The notes under the pieces are model-generated. The model searched no databases and had not been told where the DNA came from. It saw only the letters and a list, made by a program, of their open reading frames with translations. Positions 21,441-30,052 of a DNA stretch of 64,000 bases are shown here, one piece after another (position 1 is the first letter of the stretch; the number at the start of each line of letters is the position of its first letter). This DNA is from Erwinia pyri (GTDB lineage Bacteria; Pseudomonadota; Gammaproteobacteria; Enterobacterales; Enterobacteriaceae), in NCBI RefSeq assembly GCF_030758455.1, contig NZ_CP132353.1:3224001-3288000 (forward strand), written 5' to 3'. The position numbers were made by a program, and so were the translations under genes.

Positions 21441-22229
21441 TTATTTCAGTTCAGGACGGGCAAAACGGCGATTCTCCAGTACCGGCAGAACGTTTCGCGC
21501 ATGGGCAATCCGGGCCGGATCCAGCTCCGCAAACAGCAGCGCCGGAGCTTCGGCGGCTTTTGCAATTGCCACCCCAAGCGGATCGACCACCAGGCTGTTG
21601 CCGATATTGCGTGGGCCGCATTCGCCTACAGCCACCAGGTAACAGGTATTTTCCAGCGCACGGGCGGTGACCAGCACTTCCCAGTGCATCTCTTTCAGCG
21701 GACCTTTCACCCAGGCAGCAGGCAGCACCAGCACATCGGCTCCATCCAGCACCAGACGGCGAGCCTGCTCCGGGAAACGCACGTCGTAACAGGTCATCAG
21801 GCCAACTTTCATGCCGGCAACGTCAACCAGCGGCGGAACCTCATGGCCCGGCGTGACGTTGCGTGATTCCTGCATCGCAAAGGCATCATAAAGATGCAGC
21901 TTGTCGTAGCGAGCCACAATTTCCCCGTTGCGAATGGCGATAAGCACATTCAGCGCCCGGCCATCTTCAGTCGGCACATGGACGGTCATCATGGTGGTTA
22001 AATTATTCCCACGGCTGGCGGCATAGACCTCCGTCAGGAAAGGGCCATCCAGCGGCTGGGCAGCCTTCAGCACCAGATCGGGATCGGCGATATCACGTGC
22101 CAGCACCCCTTCCGGCAGCACCAGTAGATCCGCGCCGCCCGCTAAAGCCTGAGCCATCAGCCCGGTACAGGTAACGGCGTTTTCCTGCCACTCGCGGCTG
22201 ACCGCGAACTGTCCTAATGCAACTTTCAT
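21441..22229 (-). CDS. Carbon–nitrogen hydrolase (nitrilase/amidase superfamily)
   Basis: Cytoplasmic amidase of 262 residues with the Glu-Lys-Cys triad: LPEG (Glu ~40), YDKLHLYD (Lys ~109) and TCYDVRFPE (Cys ~146). It resembles the Nit/YbeM branch, which includes deaminated-glutathione amidase; in E. coli K-12 ybeM sits near tatE but is degenerate. Here the gene is intact and lies in an operon with transporter genes, so it may hydrolyse the imported compound. Confidence 0.85.
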   Translation of the reverse strand: MKVALGQFAVSREWQENAVTCTGLMAQALAGGADLLVLPEGVLARDIADPDLVLKAAQPLDGPFLTEVYAASRGNNLTTMMTVHVPTEDGRALNVLIAIRNGEIVARYDKLHLYDAFAMQESRNVTPGHEVPPLVDVAGMKVGLMTCYDVRFPEQARRLVLDGADVLVLPAAWVKGPLKEMHWEVLVTARALENTCYLVAVGECGPRNIGNSLVVDPLGVAIAKAAEAPALLFAELDPARIAHARNVLPVLENRRFARPELK

Positions 22230-22231
22230 CG

Positions 22232-23191
22232 TTATGCTCCTTTCTTCACGGCCGGAAAGAGATCGTCAGGCGTGAGACGTTGAGAAGTAATACCCTGCTC
22301 AAAAAGTTCTTTACCAAAATCGGCAATCATCTTCTTGTTAGCGTCAAAACCTTTTGCGTTCCAGTCAGCAGGTAAATCCTGCGCGGTACGTCGCAAATCA
22401 TCCAGCAGCCACGGCGTGGTGTCGGCATATTTCTCGCGCTTGTCATTCCACATTTTTGCCGACTCTGCAATCAGCTCGCTGAGCTGCTGTGGCAGTTCCG
22501 GGTGCGCTTCGGCAAAGTCAGATTTGAACGCCAGCAGGTGGTGGCCTGGGATATAGCCAACGCGGTTGAAGTACTCCAGCTCAGCCTGACGGAAATCACT
22601 CTGCAGCTGACGCAGGCCAGACCCTTTAAGGAAAAAGCCCTGAGGCATAAAGGGGGTGAAAACCGCGTCCAGTTCACCCGCGCGCAGCAGGTCGATCAGC
22701 GGGTGTTCTCCCGGCGCGGCTTCAATACGGCCAGAACGACCAAACCCGTTCAGACGATCCACAATCGGATGATCGGCAGTCAGCCGTCCGGCATACCAGT
22801 AGGCATCGTCAATATCGACCCCTGCTTCACGGAGCAGCGCACGGGTCCAGGTATTACCGGAGTCCTGCCAGCCCGTGACGCCCACTTTCTTCCCTTTCAG
22901 CTGGTCCAGTGAGACGATCGGGTTATCTTCGCTGGTGATAATGCAGCGCTGACGGAACCCACGCATCAGGAAATGAGGCAGCGCCAGCAGAGAGGTTTCC
23001 CCTTTCGCAAGGCCCTGCGCATAGCGGCTGAATGAGATCTCAGCGGCGTCATAATCGCTGCTTGCTGCAAGATCGCCGACCAGCGTGCCTACGCGATCAA
23101 TCTCCAGGGCGAACCCCTGCGGTTTGATGTCGCCAAGTGCCAGCGGCGTGAAGTAATCCCAGTCTCGTACAGCCAGTCTGATGGTGATCAT
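22232..23191 (-). CDS. Periplasmic-binding-fold protein without signal peptide (NMT1/THI5 or 4,5-dihydroxyphthalate decarboxylase-like)
   Basis: 319 residues starting MITIRLAVRDWDYF at 23191, preceded by a purine-rich site. The frame is open 15 codons further upstream. The pattern (DYDAAEISFSRYAQGLAKGE, ITSEDNPIVSLDQLKGKKVGVTGWQDSGNTW) is that of type 2 binding-fold proteins related to nitrate/thiamine-precursor binding proteins and to dihydroxyphthalate decarboxylase. No secretion signal is visible, so it may be an enzyme or a cytoplasmic binding protein. It is the first gene of the leftward run, two bases before the nitrilase. Confidence 0.7.
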   Translation of the reverse strand: MITIRLAVRDWDYFTPLALGDIKPQGFALEIDRVGTLVGDLAASSDYDAAEISFSRYAQGLAKGETSLLALPHFLMRGFRQRCIITSEDNPIVSLDQLKGKKVGVTGWQDSGNTWTRALLREAGVDIDDAYWYAGRLTADHPIVDRLNGFGRSGRIEAAPGEHPLIDLLRAGELDAVFTPFMPQGFFLKGSGLRQLQSDFRQAELEYFNRVGYIPGHHLLAFKSDFAEAHPELPQQLSELIAESAKMWNDKREKYADTTPWLLDDLRRTAQDLPADWNAKGFDANKKMIADFGKELFEQGITSQRLTPDDLFPAVKKGA

Positions 23192-23269
23192 GCTTCTCTC
23201 TCTTTGCCCTGAACTGCGCGCCGGAACGGGGCGCATAAAATGTGTGCAATTCCTGCTTGAATTCGATAC

Positions 23270-23297
23270 TAGATCGATAATAATAGCTGTACAATAA
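23270..23297. promoter_or_regulatory. Adjacent 14-bp direct repeats, possible MocR operator
   Basis: TAGATCGATAATAA is followed immediately by TAGCTGTACAATAA, matching at 10 of 14 positions. They lie in the divergent gap between the transporter run and the MocR-type gene. MocR regulators often bind tandem direct repeats near their own promoter, which makes this the best candidate operator. Confidence 0.4.
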
Positions 23298-23327
23298 TTT
23301 CTTTGTTACTGAACAAATGGATTTCTT

Positions 23328-24686
23328 ATGACCTCAACGCTGGATCTGCAGTGGTTTGCTGAACGTCTGACTGACGCCTCCGTCAAGGGTATTGCAGGGG
23401 TGACGGCAGGATTAATCCGCGAAGGGCAGATCCCGATCGGGACGCATCTCCCCTCAGTCCGTGATTTGGCAGAAGCTTTAGGGATCAGCCCGGCAACGGT
23501 TTCGGCTGCCTGGGGCCAGCTGAAAAAGCAAAAGGTGATCGCCGGAAAAGGGCGCAGCGGCGTCTGGGTTTGTGGCGACAACGTTACGCCCAGACCGGTG
23601 CGTTTCGAGAAGATCGGTAACTATGGCGATAATATCCGGGCCGATTTAGCCATGGCCTCCCCCGATCCTGCTCTGCTGCCGGATCTGCATCAGGCAATGC
23701 AGCAAGGGGTGCAGTGCCCGCAGCTCAACAGCTATCAGCGCGATCCGATATCGCAACCTCTGCTGGCGGCAGTAAAGCCAGGCTGGCCCTACCCCGCTGA
23801 AGCCTGGCTCGCTACGGATGGCGGTTTTGATGCGATGAACTGCATTATGCAGACGCTGTTTTCACCCGGCGAGAAGGTCATTATTGAGGATCCAACCGCT
23901 ACCCGGTTACTGGATATGCTGGATAATGTGGGAGCCGAGGTGATGCCGCTGGCCTGCGATGAGCAGGGGCCGCTGCCCGGCGCGCTCGAACTGCTGCTGA
24001 ACAAAGGCGCCACGGCGCTGATTTATCAGCCTTCGACACACTCCGCTACCGGGCATGCTGTGAGTGAAGCCCGCAGTGAAGAACTGGCCCGGGTGCTGTC
24101 CGGTACACGGACGCTGATTGTGGAAGATGATGGGATTGGCGAGCTTTCAGCGCACCCGGTCTGGAGTCTGGGACGCTATTTCCCCGAGCGCACGTTACAT
24201 GTGCGCTCCTATTCTAAAGCCTACGGCCCCGATCTCAGGCTGGCAGTGCTGTCGGGGCCTGCCCCGCTGATCAAACGCATACAGTCCTGGCGTAACTTTG
24301 GCGCCAGCTGGACCAGCCGTATCCTGCAGCAGGCGGTAGCCTGGATGCTGACCGACCCCACCACCCAGCAGCAGATCCAGCAGGCTAAGCATATCTATGC
24401 CCAGCGCCGCCGCCTGTTGCTGGAGGCGCTGGCAAAGCGCGGGCTGTGGCTGCCGGAACGCGACGGGCTGAGCCTGTTCATCCCAGTGGTATCGGAACAG
24501 TTTGCGATGATTACCCTGGCGGCAAGAGGGATTGCCGTCCTGCCGGGGGAACGTTGCCGTAGCGGTGGGGGACAGTTTATTCGCGTGAGTATCGCCATGC
24601 TCGCCAGTGAACAGGTTGAAAGCATTGCCGAGGCGCTGGTGTTAGCCTGCGGACATGACGCACGATCTACGCTTTCAGATCTTTAA
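23328..24686 (+). CDS. MocR-type (GntR–aminotransferase fusion) transcriptional regulator
   Basis: 452 residues. An N-terminal GntR winged helix (GIAGVTAGLIREGQIPIGTHLPSVRDLAEALGISPATVSAAW, ~20–65) is joined to a fold-type I aminotransferase-like domain. The PLP-lysine region appears as HVRSYSKAYGPDLRLAVLSGP (~290–310). Such proteins sense PLP or amino compounds. It is divergent from the transporter/nitrilase run and is its likely regulator. The 3' end overlaps the GNAT gene by 20 bases on the other strand. Confidence 0.88.
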   Translation: MTSTLDLQWFAERLTDASVKGIAGVTAGLIREGQIPIGTHLPSVRDLAEALGISPATVSAAWGQLKKQKVIAGKGRSGVWVCGDNVTPRPVRFEKIGNYGDNIRADLAMASPDPALLPDLHQAMQQGVQCPQLNSYQRDPISQPLLAAVKPGWPYPAEAWLATDGGFDAMNCIMQTLFSPGEKVIIEDPTATRLLDMLDNVGAEVMPLACDEQGPLPGALELLLNKGATALIYQPSTHSATGHAVSEARSEELARVLSGTRTLIVEDDGIGELSAHPVWSLGRYFPERTLHVRSYSKAYGPDLRLAVLSGPAPLIKRIQSWRNFGASWTSRILQQAVAWMLTDPTTQQQIQQAKHIYAQRRRLLLEALAKRGLWLPERDGLSLFIPVVSEQFAMITLAARGIAVLPGERCRSGGGQFIRVSIAMLASEQVESIAEALVLACGHDARSTLSDL

Positions 24687-25095
24687 TGATGTAACGGGGC
24701 GATTCGCTGTAGCCTTCGCGGGCATAGAAGGCATTAGCTTTAATGCGGTGCTCGTGGCAATGCACTTCCATTCTGTCGCAGCCGCGCTGCTTAGCCAGAT
24801 TTTCAGCATGCTGTAAGAGCTGCTGCCCTGCCCCTTTGCTGCGCTCTCCTTCTGCGATGCAGAAGTAGCTGACGCGTGCAAAATCGCCCTCCAGAGCCAG
24901 TTGCGGAATAAAGTGTAAAGAGAGGAAGCCCAGCACGGTGCTGCCGTGAACGGCCACCAGCAGCTCTTCAGTCCGATCATCTATCAGCTGAGCCAGCCGA
25001 CGCTCGATAAAGGTTTCAGTATTATCATACCCCAGCTCTGTTAACAGGGCGCTCAGGGCAAAACTGTCTTCCGCTTCCGCAAGTCGGATCTTCAT
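24667..25095 (-). CDS. GNAT-family N-acetyltransferase
   Basis: 142 residues with the acetyl-CoA-binding motif region (ISYFCIAEGERSKGAGQQLLQHAENLA, R/QxxGxG/A-like, ~75–100) and a C-terminal FYAREGYSESPRY. It begins MKIRLAEAEDSF at 25095; a GTG one codon upstream is equally possible. It is convergent with the MocR gene. The substrate is unknown. Confidence 0.85.
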   Translation of the reverse strand: MKIRLAEAEDSFALSALLTELGYDNTETFIERRLAQLIDDRTEELLVAVHGSTVLGFLSLHFIPQLALEGDFARVSYFCIAEGERSKGAGQQLLQHAENLAKQRGCDRMEVHCHEHRIKANAFYAREGYSESPRYIIKDLKA

Positions 25096-25321
25096 CACGC
25101 ATTCTCCAGGGATGAGCCAGCCACGCCGGGGCTCCTTCGCCTATCTATATAGCCTGAGTGGCAGGATTAGCAAGCATTTAAGTACAGGATAGTGTGACAA
25201 GGCTGAGAGAAGATGCGGCGTCCGGCGGTAGAGCATTATTAAGCCTGCTCTCCCTGCATTAATGTTTCCTTAATAATGTTTCGCCACACTCTTTGGTTAA
25301 CGGGGCCAATGAGATAACGCC

Positions 25322-25417
25322 ATGCATCTGATACCGAAATCACTGAGTGAAGCTTTAGCCGTAGCGATAAGCCTGCTGGCCGTGACGCTTTGGCTAACGC
25401 AGTTTCTTTCCCACTGA
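25322..25417 (+). CDS. Possible 31-residue membrane peptide
   Basis: A short frame encodes MHLIPKSLSEALAVAISLL followed by AVTLWLTQFLSH, with one hydrophobic segment. It stands alone in a 410-bp gap between the GNAT gene and cspE. The ribosome site is weak and I do not recognise a family, so it may be chance. Confidence 0.3.
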   Translation: MHLIPKSLSEALAVAISLLAVTLWLTQFLSH

Positions 25418-25460
25418 CTTATGACCGCCCTGTCCGCAAGCGAGGCAGGCGGAAAAAGGC

Positions 25461-25490
25461 AAAAAAAAACCCGCCATCCGGCGGGTTTTT
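25461..25490 (-). terminator. Terminator after cspE
   Basis: AAAAACCCGCC / GGCGGGTTTTT with an ATCC loop is a strong GC stem flanked by A and T runs, 19 bp beyond the cspE stop. It would also stop rightward transcription. Confidence 0.9.
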
Positions 25491-25508
25491 AGAATTCTGT
25501 CTGATAAC

Positions 25509-25718
25509 TTAAATAGCGGCAACGTTAGCAGCAGATGGGCCTTTGGCGCCGTTGGTGATTTCGAACTCTACGCGCTGACCTTCAGCCAGAGTTTTGAAAC
25601 CGTTGCTCTGGATGGCAGAGAAGTGTACGAACACATCTTTGCTACCATCTTCAGGAGTAATGAAACCGAATCCCTTGGACTCATTAAACCACTTAACGCT
25701 ACCTTTAATCTTAGACAT
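25509..25718 (-). CDS. cspE: Cold-shock-like protein CspE
   Basis: 69-residue RNA-binding OB-fold protein acting as RNA chaperone and anti-terminator. RNP1 (KGFGFI) and RNP2 (VFVHF) motifs are present, and the sequence is almost identical to E. coli CspE. The AT-rich leader up to ~25860 is typical of csp genes. Confidence 0.96.
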   Translation of the reverse strand: MSKIKGSVKWFNESKGFGFITPEDGSKDVFVHFSAIQSNGFKTLAEGQRVEFEITNGAKGPSAANVAAI

Positions 25719-25869
25719 CTATATTACCTTTACATGAAAAATGGACACTAAACTGTGTCGGCAGTTAGTACAGCAATTGCCGAGGCTTTTGTCCAGTAGC
25801 GAGTATCGAAAAAGTGATAAATATCGACTTTTTTGCAGATACGCCGCTATTTTATCGCCTTTCCCGCAG

Positions 25870-26436
25870 CTAAAACTGCCAGCGAAACCAGGCGAAATAG
25901 ACGTTGCCGTTGTTGTAAGTCCCTGGAATATAAGTCATCTGGAACGTTGCCCTGCTGTAACCGATTGATGCAAGGGGCAGTACCAGAGGCACCGGGATGT
26001 ACTTCCAGTTATCACGTGCCGTTACCCCCGCCGTGTAGCCCAGGCCGAGGCGAAAATTCGGGTCACTGAGTGGTCGCCAGGTCTTTTCCCAGCCATATCC
26101 GCCAATGGGTTCCCACTTGTTATAAGAGTCCTTAAAGGCCATCAGATAAAGACCGTTCCAGTTTCCCTTTTCATCATAATGCGAGATGCCGCCACCCGCT
26201 CCCCAGGGACGCTCATTATATTTGTCCGTTTTCTCACGGTCATAGGTCAGCCGGTTATGCCAGGTAACCGCCGGCACGTAAAGATCGTAGCTGTCCGGAT
26301 TATGCCAGGTCTCACTGACGTTATCGCTTAAGGCCTGCCAGGTGTTGGAAACGGCTGTGGCAACGGTTATCGCCTGTGCGCTATTAGTACAGCCGGCCAG
26401 CGTGAGTAACAGAAGGGAGTATTGGATGGGTTTCAC
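25870..26436 (-). CDS. pagP: Lipid A palmitoyltransferase PagP
   Basis: Outer-membrane enzyme that moves palmitate from phospholipid to lipid A, giving resistance to cationic peptides. 188 residues including an N-terminal signal with an LAGC lipobox-like stretch before SAQA. An eight-stranded barrel follows, with the active-site His of WHNRLTYD and the Asp-Ser of [10 protein letters not shown]. It ends in the outer-membrane signature YFAWFRWQF. Synteny with cspE agrees. The E. coli gene is PhoP-controlled; no convincing PhoP box was seen here. Confidence 0.93.
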   Translation of the reverse strand: MKPIQYSLLLLTLAGCTNSAQAITVATAVSNTWQALSDNVSETWHNPDSYDLYVPAVTWHNRLTYDREKTDKYNERPWGAGGGISHYDEKGNWNGLYLMAFKDSYNKWEPIGGYGWEKTWRPLSDPNFRLGLGYTAGVTARDNWKYIPVPLVLPLASIGYSRATFQMTYIPGTYNNGNVYFAWFRWQF

Positions 26437-26808
26437 AGGTTATCTACCGTTTTACCAGGTGTTGAAAAAGACGTTATTAAACGTCAATAAGTCAGCTCGC
26501 AGCGTATTACATCGTCAAAAGGGTATTTTACGCCTTTGGATTAAACGTACCCTGAATAGCGCGTTAAAAAGGCAGCCCTACAGGCTCTGCGCCCTTTGCC
26601 CACACAAAATAGTGTCATTTTTAGTTAAGTCATAAGAAAAATCTTTAATCGTCCCTGTAACATCAAACCCGTTTAATATGTAAGGCTATCCTTTGAAATC
26701 AGCTTGTTGCAGGTGAATATCACGTAAATGTATTAATTAATAGAATTTATCATTGAGAATGATTTTTTTGATAAAATCTCAGTTACTTGCCACAGGGAGG
26801 TCTAAAGC
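26437..26808. other. 372-bp intergenic region upstream of pagP
   Basis: AT-rich divergent gap between pagP and a rightward small gene. No supported coding sequence was found. It presumably holds both promoters. An AGGGAGG ribosome site for the next gene lies at its right end. Confidence 0.6.
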
Positions 26809-27045
26809 ATGAGGTTTTGCTGCTGTCGATGCGGATCGCATAAAATTATCTTTACGACCAAAGGCGATCGCTTCGGGGAACATCATGGTGCGCGCTGTGC
26901 ATCCTGCAACAAGCCTCTCTCGGTGAGAGATCTCTTTTTCATTACGCATGGCGCCATGATGGATAAGGTGACAGTGCACAAAGCCAGCCTGTCACCTCAA
27001 GGTAAATCAGAACAGAACTTTAAAGACGCCGGTGAGAGTCAGTAA
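26809..27045 (+). CDS. Small cysteine-rich putative zinc-ribbon protein
   Basis: 78 residues opening MRFCCCRCGSHKI, then CASCNKPLSVRD. The CxxC pairs (Cys 7/… and CASC at ~residues 30–33) suggest one metal site. It is preceded by AGGGAGG at good spacing. I do not recognise the family. Its last 39 bases overlap a YohP-like gene on the opposite strand. Confidence 0.6.
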   Translation: MRFCCCRCGSHKIIFTTKGDRFGEHHGARCASCNKPLSVRDLFFITHGAMMDKVTVHKASLSPQGKSEQNFKDAGESQ

Positions 27046-27090
27046 GCCTACGATAAAGATAATTGCAATAATCCAGAGAATAATTTTCAT
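27007..27090 (-). CDS. yohP: YohP-like small membrane protein (27 residues)
   Basis: MKIILWIIAIIF followed by IVGLLTLTGVFKVLF makes one transmembrane helix with a short C-terminal VFK tail. It closely follows my memory of E. coli YohP, a 27-residue inner-membrane protein of unknown role. AAGGAA sits six bases before the ATG. The reading frame overlaps antisense the 3' end of the cysteine-rich gene. Confidence 0.75.
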   Translation of the reverse strand: MKIILWIIAIIFIVGLLTLTGVFKVLF

Positions 27091-27423
27091 TCCATTTCCT
27101 TAGCCAAAATAAAAAAAACGACATAGTGCCCCCAGTATAGAAGAAGAATGTTTATTATGCTTAACCCGTTGAAAAACCTCCCTCACTGAACACCGCTGCT
27201 CATACCCTGCAATAAATTCTATAAACTCTATTTTTTTCATTGAGTTGCAGTGGCACACCCCGCCCCGGGATGGTGCTATTTTTTTCGCGACAGGGGTCAC
27301 GATCTGCGCTTTCTTTACAGACAATTCTTAGATAGATGCGCCAGGGATGGCTAGACTGAGGAGTGTCATTTGCTATGGACTCACTTGCTATGACGTATCT
27401 GTGACGGTTAACAAGGAGATCTT
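27091..27423. other. 333-bp intergenic region, no gene seen
   Basis: AT-rich on its left half, with stop codons in all frames that have reasonable starts. It separates the YohP-like gene from a rightward small gene whose AAGGAG site lies at its right end. No clear terminator or operator was found. Confidence 0.5.
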
Positions 27424-27669
27424 ATGAGCACTATTAACAGCAGTATGGGTCGCTACAGCCTGAAAGCCAAAGAAACCGGCAACCACATTAAAGGCTCCAT
27501 TGCCATTAACGATGAAGGTGGGTCGCAGTTAACCCTTCAGGAATTTAATGAACACTATCTCGACGACGTGGTAAACAATGTGATTTACCCCGTCACTGGC
27601 GGTAACCGGGTTATCGCCAACGCCTTCAGAGAGGAGATGGTAAAAGCCGGGTTTATGCAGCCTCATTAA
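27424..27669 (+). CDS. Hypothetical protein, 81 residues
   Basis: Begins MSTINSSMGRYSLKAKETGN after AACAAGGAGAT, an excellent ribosome site, and ends MVKAGFMQPH. Soluble, mixed charge, no recognisable motif. It is convergent with the harpin-like gene and followed by a GC-rich inverted repeat (GGGCCC-TCAG-GGGCCC, 27683–27698). No hrp box precedes it, so it is probably not part of the secretion regulon. Confidence 0.6.
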   Translation: MSTINSSMGRYSLKAKETGNHIKGSIAINDEGGSQLTLQEFNEHYLDDVVNNVIYPVTGGNRVIANAFREEMVKAGFMQPH

Positions 27670-27814
27670 CGCTTTGCGTGACGGGCCCTCAGGGGCCCTT
27701 TATCGCGATCGCTGCTGACGCAGGAGGCGATAAAAAGTGCTGCATCTCTCTGCTTATTCCTGATAAAAATCCGGCAGGCCGCTCTGGATTAAGAGACCGC
27801 CGCCGGAGAACAAC

Positions 27815-28657
27815 TTATTTACTGCTTTCACTGCCGCCTTGCGCACCTGCGCCACCGCTTCCCTGTATAGCAGAGAGGATCGCGCCCAGGCCAAGCATCT
27901 GTAACGCGCTGCCCAGCTTGCCGACCAGGCCATCCTGACCGTTTTGTCCCTCACCGCTGCTGCTCTGCGCGGCAGGCGTGCCGCTTCCGCTACCCGAGCC
28001 AGTGCCTGAACCGCTGGCCGAATCAGAACCCTCAGCAGACTGCCCCAGCAATTTCTTAATCATATCCATTATCTGGGTCATGATATCGCCGCTGCCGGCC
28101 GTTCCTTCAGAGCCGCTGGTTCCGCTGCCGTTCTCGCTGCCATTTTCTTTGGCAGCGGCGTCTCCTTTGTCGGTGCCGTCAGTCTGCCCCAGCATCTTTT
28201 TAATCATCTCCATTAGCTGGGTCAGCATATCGCCATTGCCAGAGGCTTCCTGAGTGTTGCTGTTGCCACTTCCGCTGGCCGCATCCGTACCAGTTTTACC
28301 GCCCTCCTCGCCGCCTTTGCTTTTCAGCAGCTGCACGATGGCGTTCAGCAGTTGGGTAATGCTGTTGAGGGTGCTGTTCTGCTCGCCGCTTACCCCCTGA
28401 CCGCCTTCGCTACCGCTGCTGGATTTTTCTTTCAGGGAGAGCGGGCTTCCACCCTGGTTGCCAAACTCTATGCCATGATCGGCAATCTTACTGAGTGCAC
28501 TGCTGCCGAAATTTAACGCGCCGTTGGATCCATTTTTTCCGGCAGGGCTGCTTTCGCCATCAAACTTTTTGGCTACGTCGGTAAATTTAGAGCCAATGCC
28601 CTCAAGGCCTCCGCCCAATGCGCCATTGGCGCCGCCACCTATTTTCATGCCACTCAT
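27815..28657 (-). CDS. Harpin-like secreted protein
   Basis: 280 residues, very rich in Gly and Ser, with no Cys, Trp or Tyr: the composition of harpins, type III-secreted helper proteins that act at the plant cell surface. Amphipathic helices occur at ~95–112, 142–158 and 190–206. The last two are near copies (GDMLTQLMEMIKK, GDIMTQIMDMIKK), recalling the harpin active helix. An hrp box lies 88 bp upstream. It is shorter than E. amylovora HrpN and lacks a HrpW pectate-lyase domain. Whether it is an hrpN or hrpZ counterpart cannot be settled by eye. Confidence 0.75.
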   Translation of the reverse strand: MSGMKIGGGANGALGGGLEGIGSKFTDVAKKFDGESSPAGKNGSNGALNFGSSALSKIADHGIEFGNQGGSPLSLKEKSSSGSEGGQGVSGEQNSTLNSITQLLNAIVQLLKSKGGEEGGKTGTDAASGSGNSNTQEASGNGDMLTQLMEMIKKMLGQTDGTDKGDAAAKENGSENGSGTSGSEGTAGSGDIMTQIMDMIKKLLGQSAEGSDSASGSGTGSGSGSGTPAAQSSSGEGQNGQDGLVGKLGSALQMLGLGAILSAIQGSGGAGAQGGSESSK

Positions 28658-28744
28658 GGAAACCTCCAGTGATTGAAACGCGAATTTTAAGTGAGCCAGC
28701 CCTGGCTAATGACTAACCATATAAAAGGGCTTGTTCTCATCAGA

Positions 28745-28772
28745 TAGGTGGGGATCCAGCGCTCAGGGTTCC
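28745..28772 (-). promoter_or_regulatory. hrp box upstream of the harpin-like gene
   Basis: Reading the minus strand: GGAACC (28772–28767), 15 bases, CCACCTA (28751–28745). It matches the HrpL consensus at every fixed position and lies 88 bp from the start codon. The remainder of the 28658–29093 gap is the hrpS leader; no other gene was seen. Confidence 0.85.
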
Positions 28773-29093
28773 ATCCGGACGCAAGAAAGCCTGATTTCAT
28801 GTAATTAAAATTACGAATGCTTAACGTTTAGCAATCGAAATAATGATCATATTTACATTAGCTTACCTGCAGAAAGCGAAATTTTTGTAGGGATTTCCCT
28901 ACCTTGTAGCACGGAGATCCCCACAACAACTTCAGAGGAAACTGATAGCCGCCGCATGCCAGGCTAGTAAATAGTGAATGAAATTGAAGGTTCACCGCTG
29001 GTCAGGCCGACAGCAGCCAGGTTCTTTTTTGTCTCTAATTTCGCATCAGCTAAATGGTGTAAAAATTCCTCTAAGGGAAGACAGGAGAAAAAT

Positions 29094-30014
29094 ATGCTAA
29101 CGGGTAGTGAAACAAGCGCGAAGAGTGAACTGGTGACCGGGGATATTCATGCAAAACTGCATCCGATGGTCAATACGCTGGCCCCGCTTAAGGTCGATCT
29201 GCTGCTGGAAGGGGAAACGGGAACCGGCAAAGACACGCTGACGCGGAGGATCTATCAACTTTCCGGCGCTAAGGGGCCGCTGGTGCCGGTAAACTGTGCC
29301 GCCATCCCAGAGAATCTGGCCGAAAGCGAGCTTTTTGGCGTGATGGCCGGTGCCTACACCGGTGCCAGCCACTCGCGCGCCGGCTATATTGAAACGTCAG
29401 ATAAAGGTATCCTGTTCCTGGATGAGATTGACAGTATGCCTCTTATTCTGCAGGCAAAACTGCTGCGCGTTCTGGAAACGCGCTCTATCCACCGGTTAGG
29501 CTCCACGCAGCCTGTCGCGCTGGATTTACGCGTCATTGCCGCTTCCCAAACGCCGCTGGCGGAGCTGGTGGAACAGGGACGTTTCCGCCGGGATCTCTAT
29601 TTTCGCCTCTCCACAATCAAGATCGAAACGCCTACGGTTCGCTCCCATGCAGAGCTGATTATCCCGCTGTTCCGCCGTTTTACCCAGGAAGCGGCAATGC
29701 GTCTGCAGCAGGCTGTTCCGGCACGCTCCCTTGCGTTGGATGAGGCGCTGTTAATGCACAGCTGGCCGGGGAATATCCGTGAGCTGAAAGCTGCGGCTGA
29801 ACGTCATGTCCTGCGGATGCCGCCGTTATGCCACATCTCCTCAGGAGAAGGAGAGGCTACCCTGCTGAAGGACAGGTTACGCCGGATTGAACGCAGCCTG
29901 ATCAAAGATTGTTTACACCGCCACGGACACAAAATTGATGATGTCGTACATGAACTAGGGATCCCGCGCCGGACCCTGTATCACCGCATTAAATTACTGA
30001 ATATTGTCGCCTGA
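29094..30014 (+). CDS. hrpS: Sigma-54-dependent activator HrpS
   Basis: AAA+ enhancer-binding protein that turns on hrpL. 306 residues with no N-terminal receiver domain, as usual for HrpS. Walker A GETGTGKD (~42–49), the sigma-54 contact loop GAYTGA (a GAFTGA variant), Walker B GILFLDEID and a C-terminal Fis-type helix-turn-helix (HKIDDVVHELGIPRRTLYHRIKLL) are seen. The ATG at 29094 follows CAGGAGAA; the frame is open to 28974 but without a site. No HrpR partner is present, as in enterobacterial systems. Confidence 0.93.
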   Translation: MLTGSETSAKSELVTGDIHAKLHPMVNTLAPLKVDLLLEGETGTGKDTLTRRIYQLSGAKGPLVPVNCAAIPENLAESELFGVMAGAYTGASHSRAGYIETSDKGILFLDEIDSMPLILQAKLLRVLETRSIHRLGSTQPVALDLRVIAASQTPLAELVEQGRFRRDLYFRLSTIKIETPTVRSHAELIIPLFRRFTQEAAMRLQQAVPARSLALDEALLMHSWPGNIRELKAAAERHVLRMPPLCHISSGEGEATLLKDRLRRIERSLIKDCLHRHGHKIDDVVHELGIPRRTLYHRIKLLNIVA

Positions 30015-30052
30015 TCCCGAGTGCCCTTTACAAAGATAAAAATAAATAGTTT

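Noticed and set aside
26437..26560. TAAAC-like half sites as a PhoP box for pagP
   Set aside because: Only one half site is convincing; spacing to a second is poor.
27815..28657. Gly/Ser-rich frame as a non-coding low-complexity repeat
   Set aside because: It has an hrp box, a start with upstream CTCC-complement ribosome site and clear amphipathic helices, so coding is favoured.
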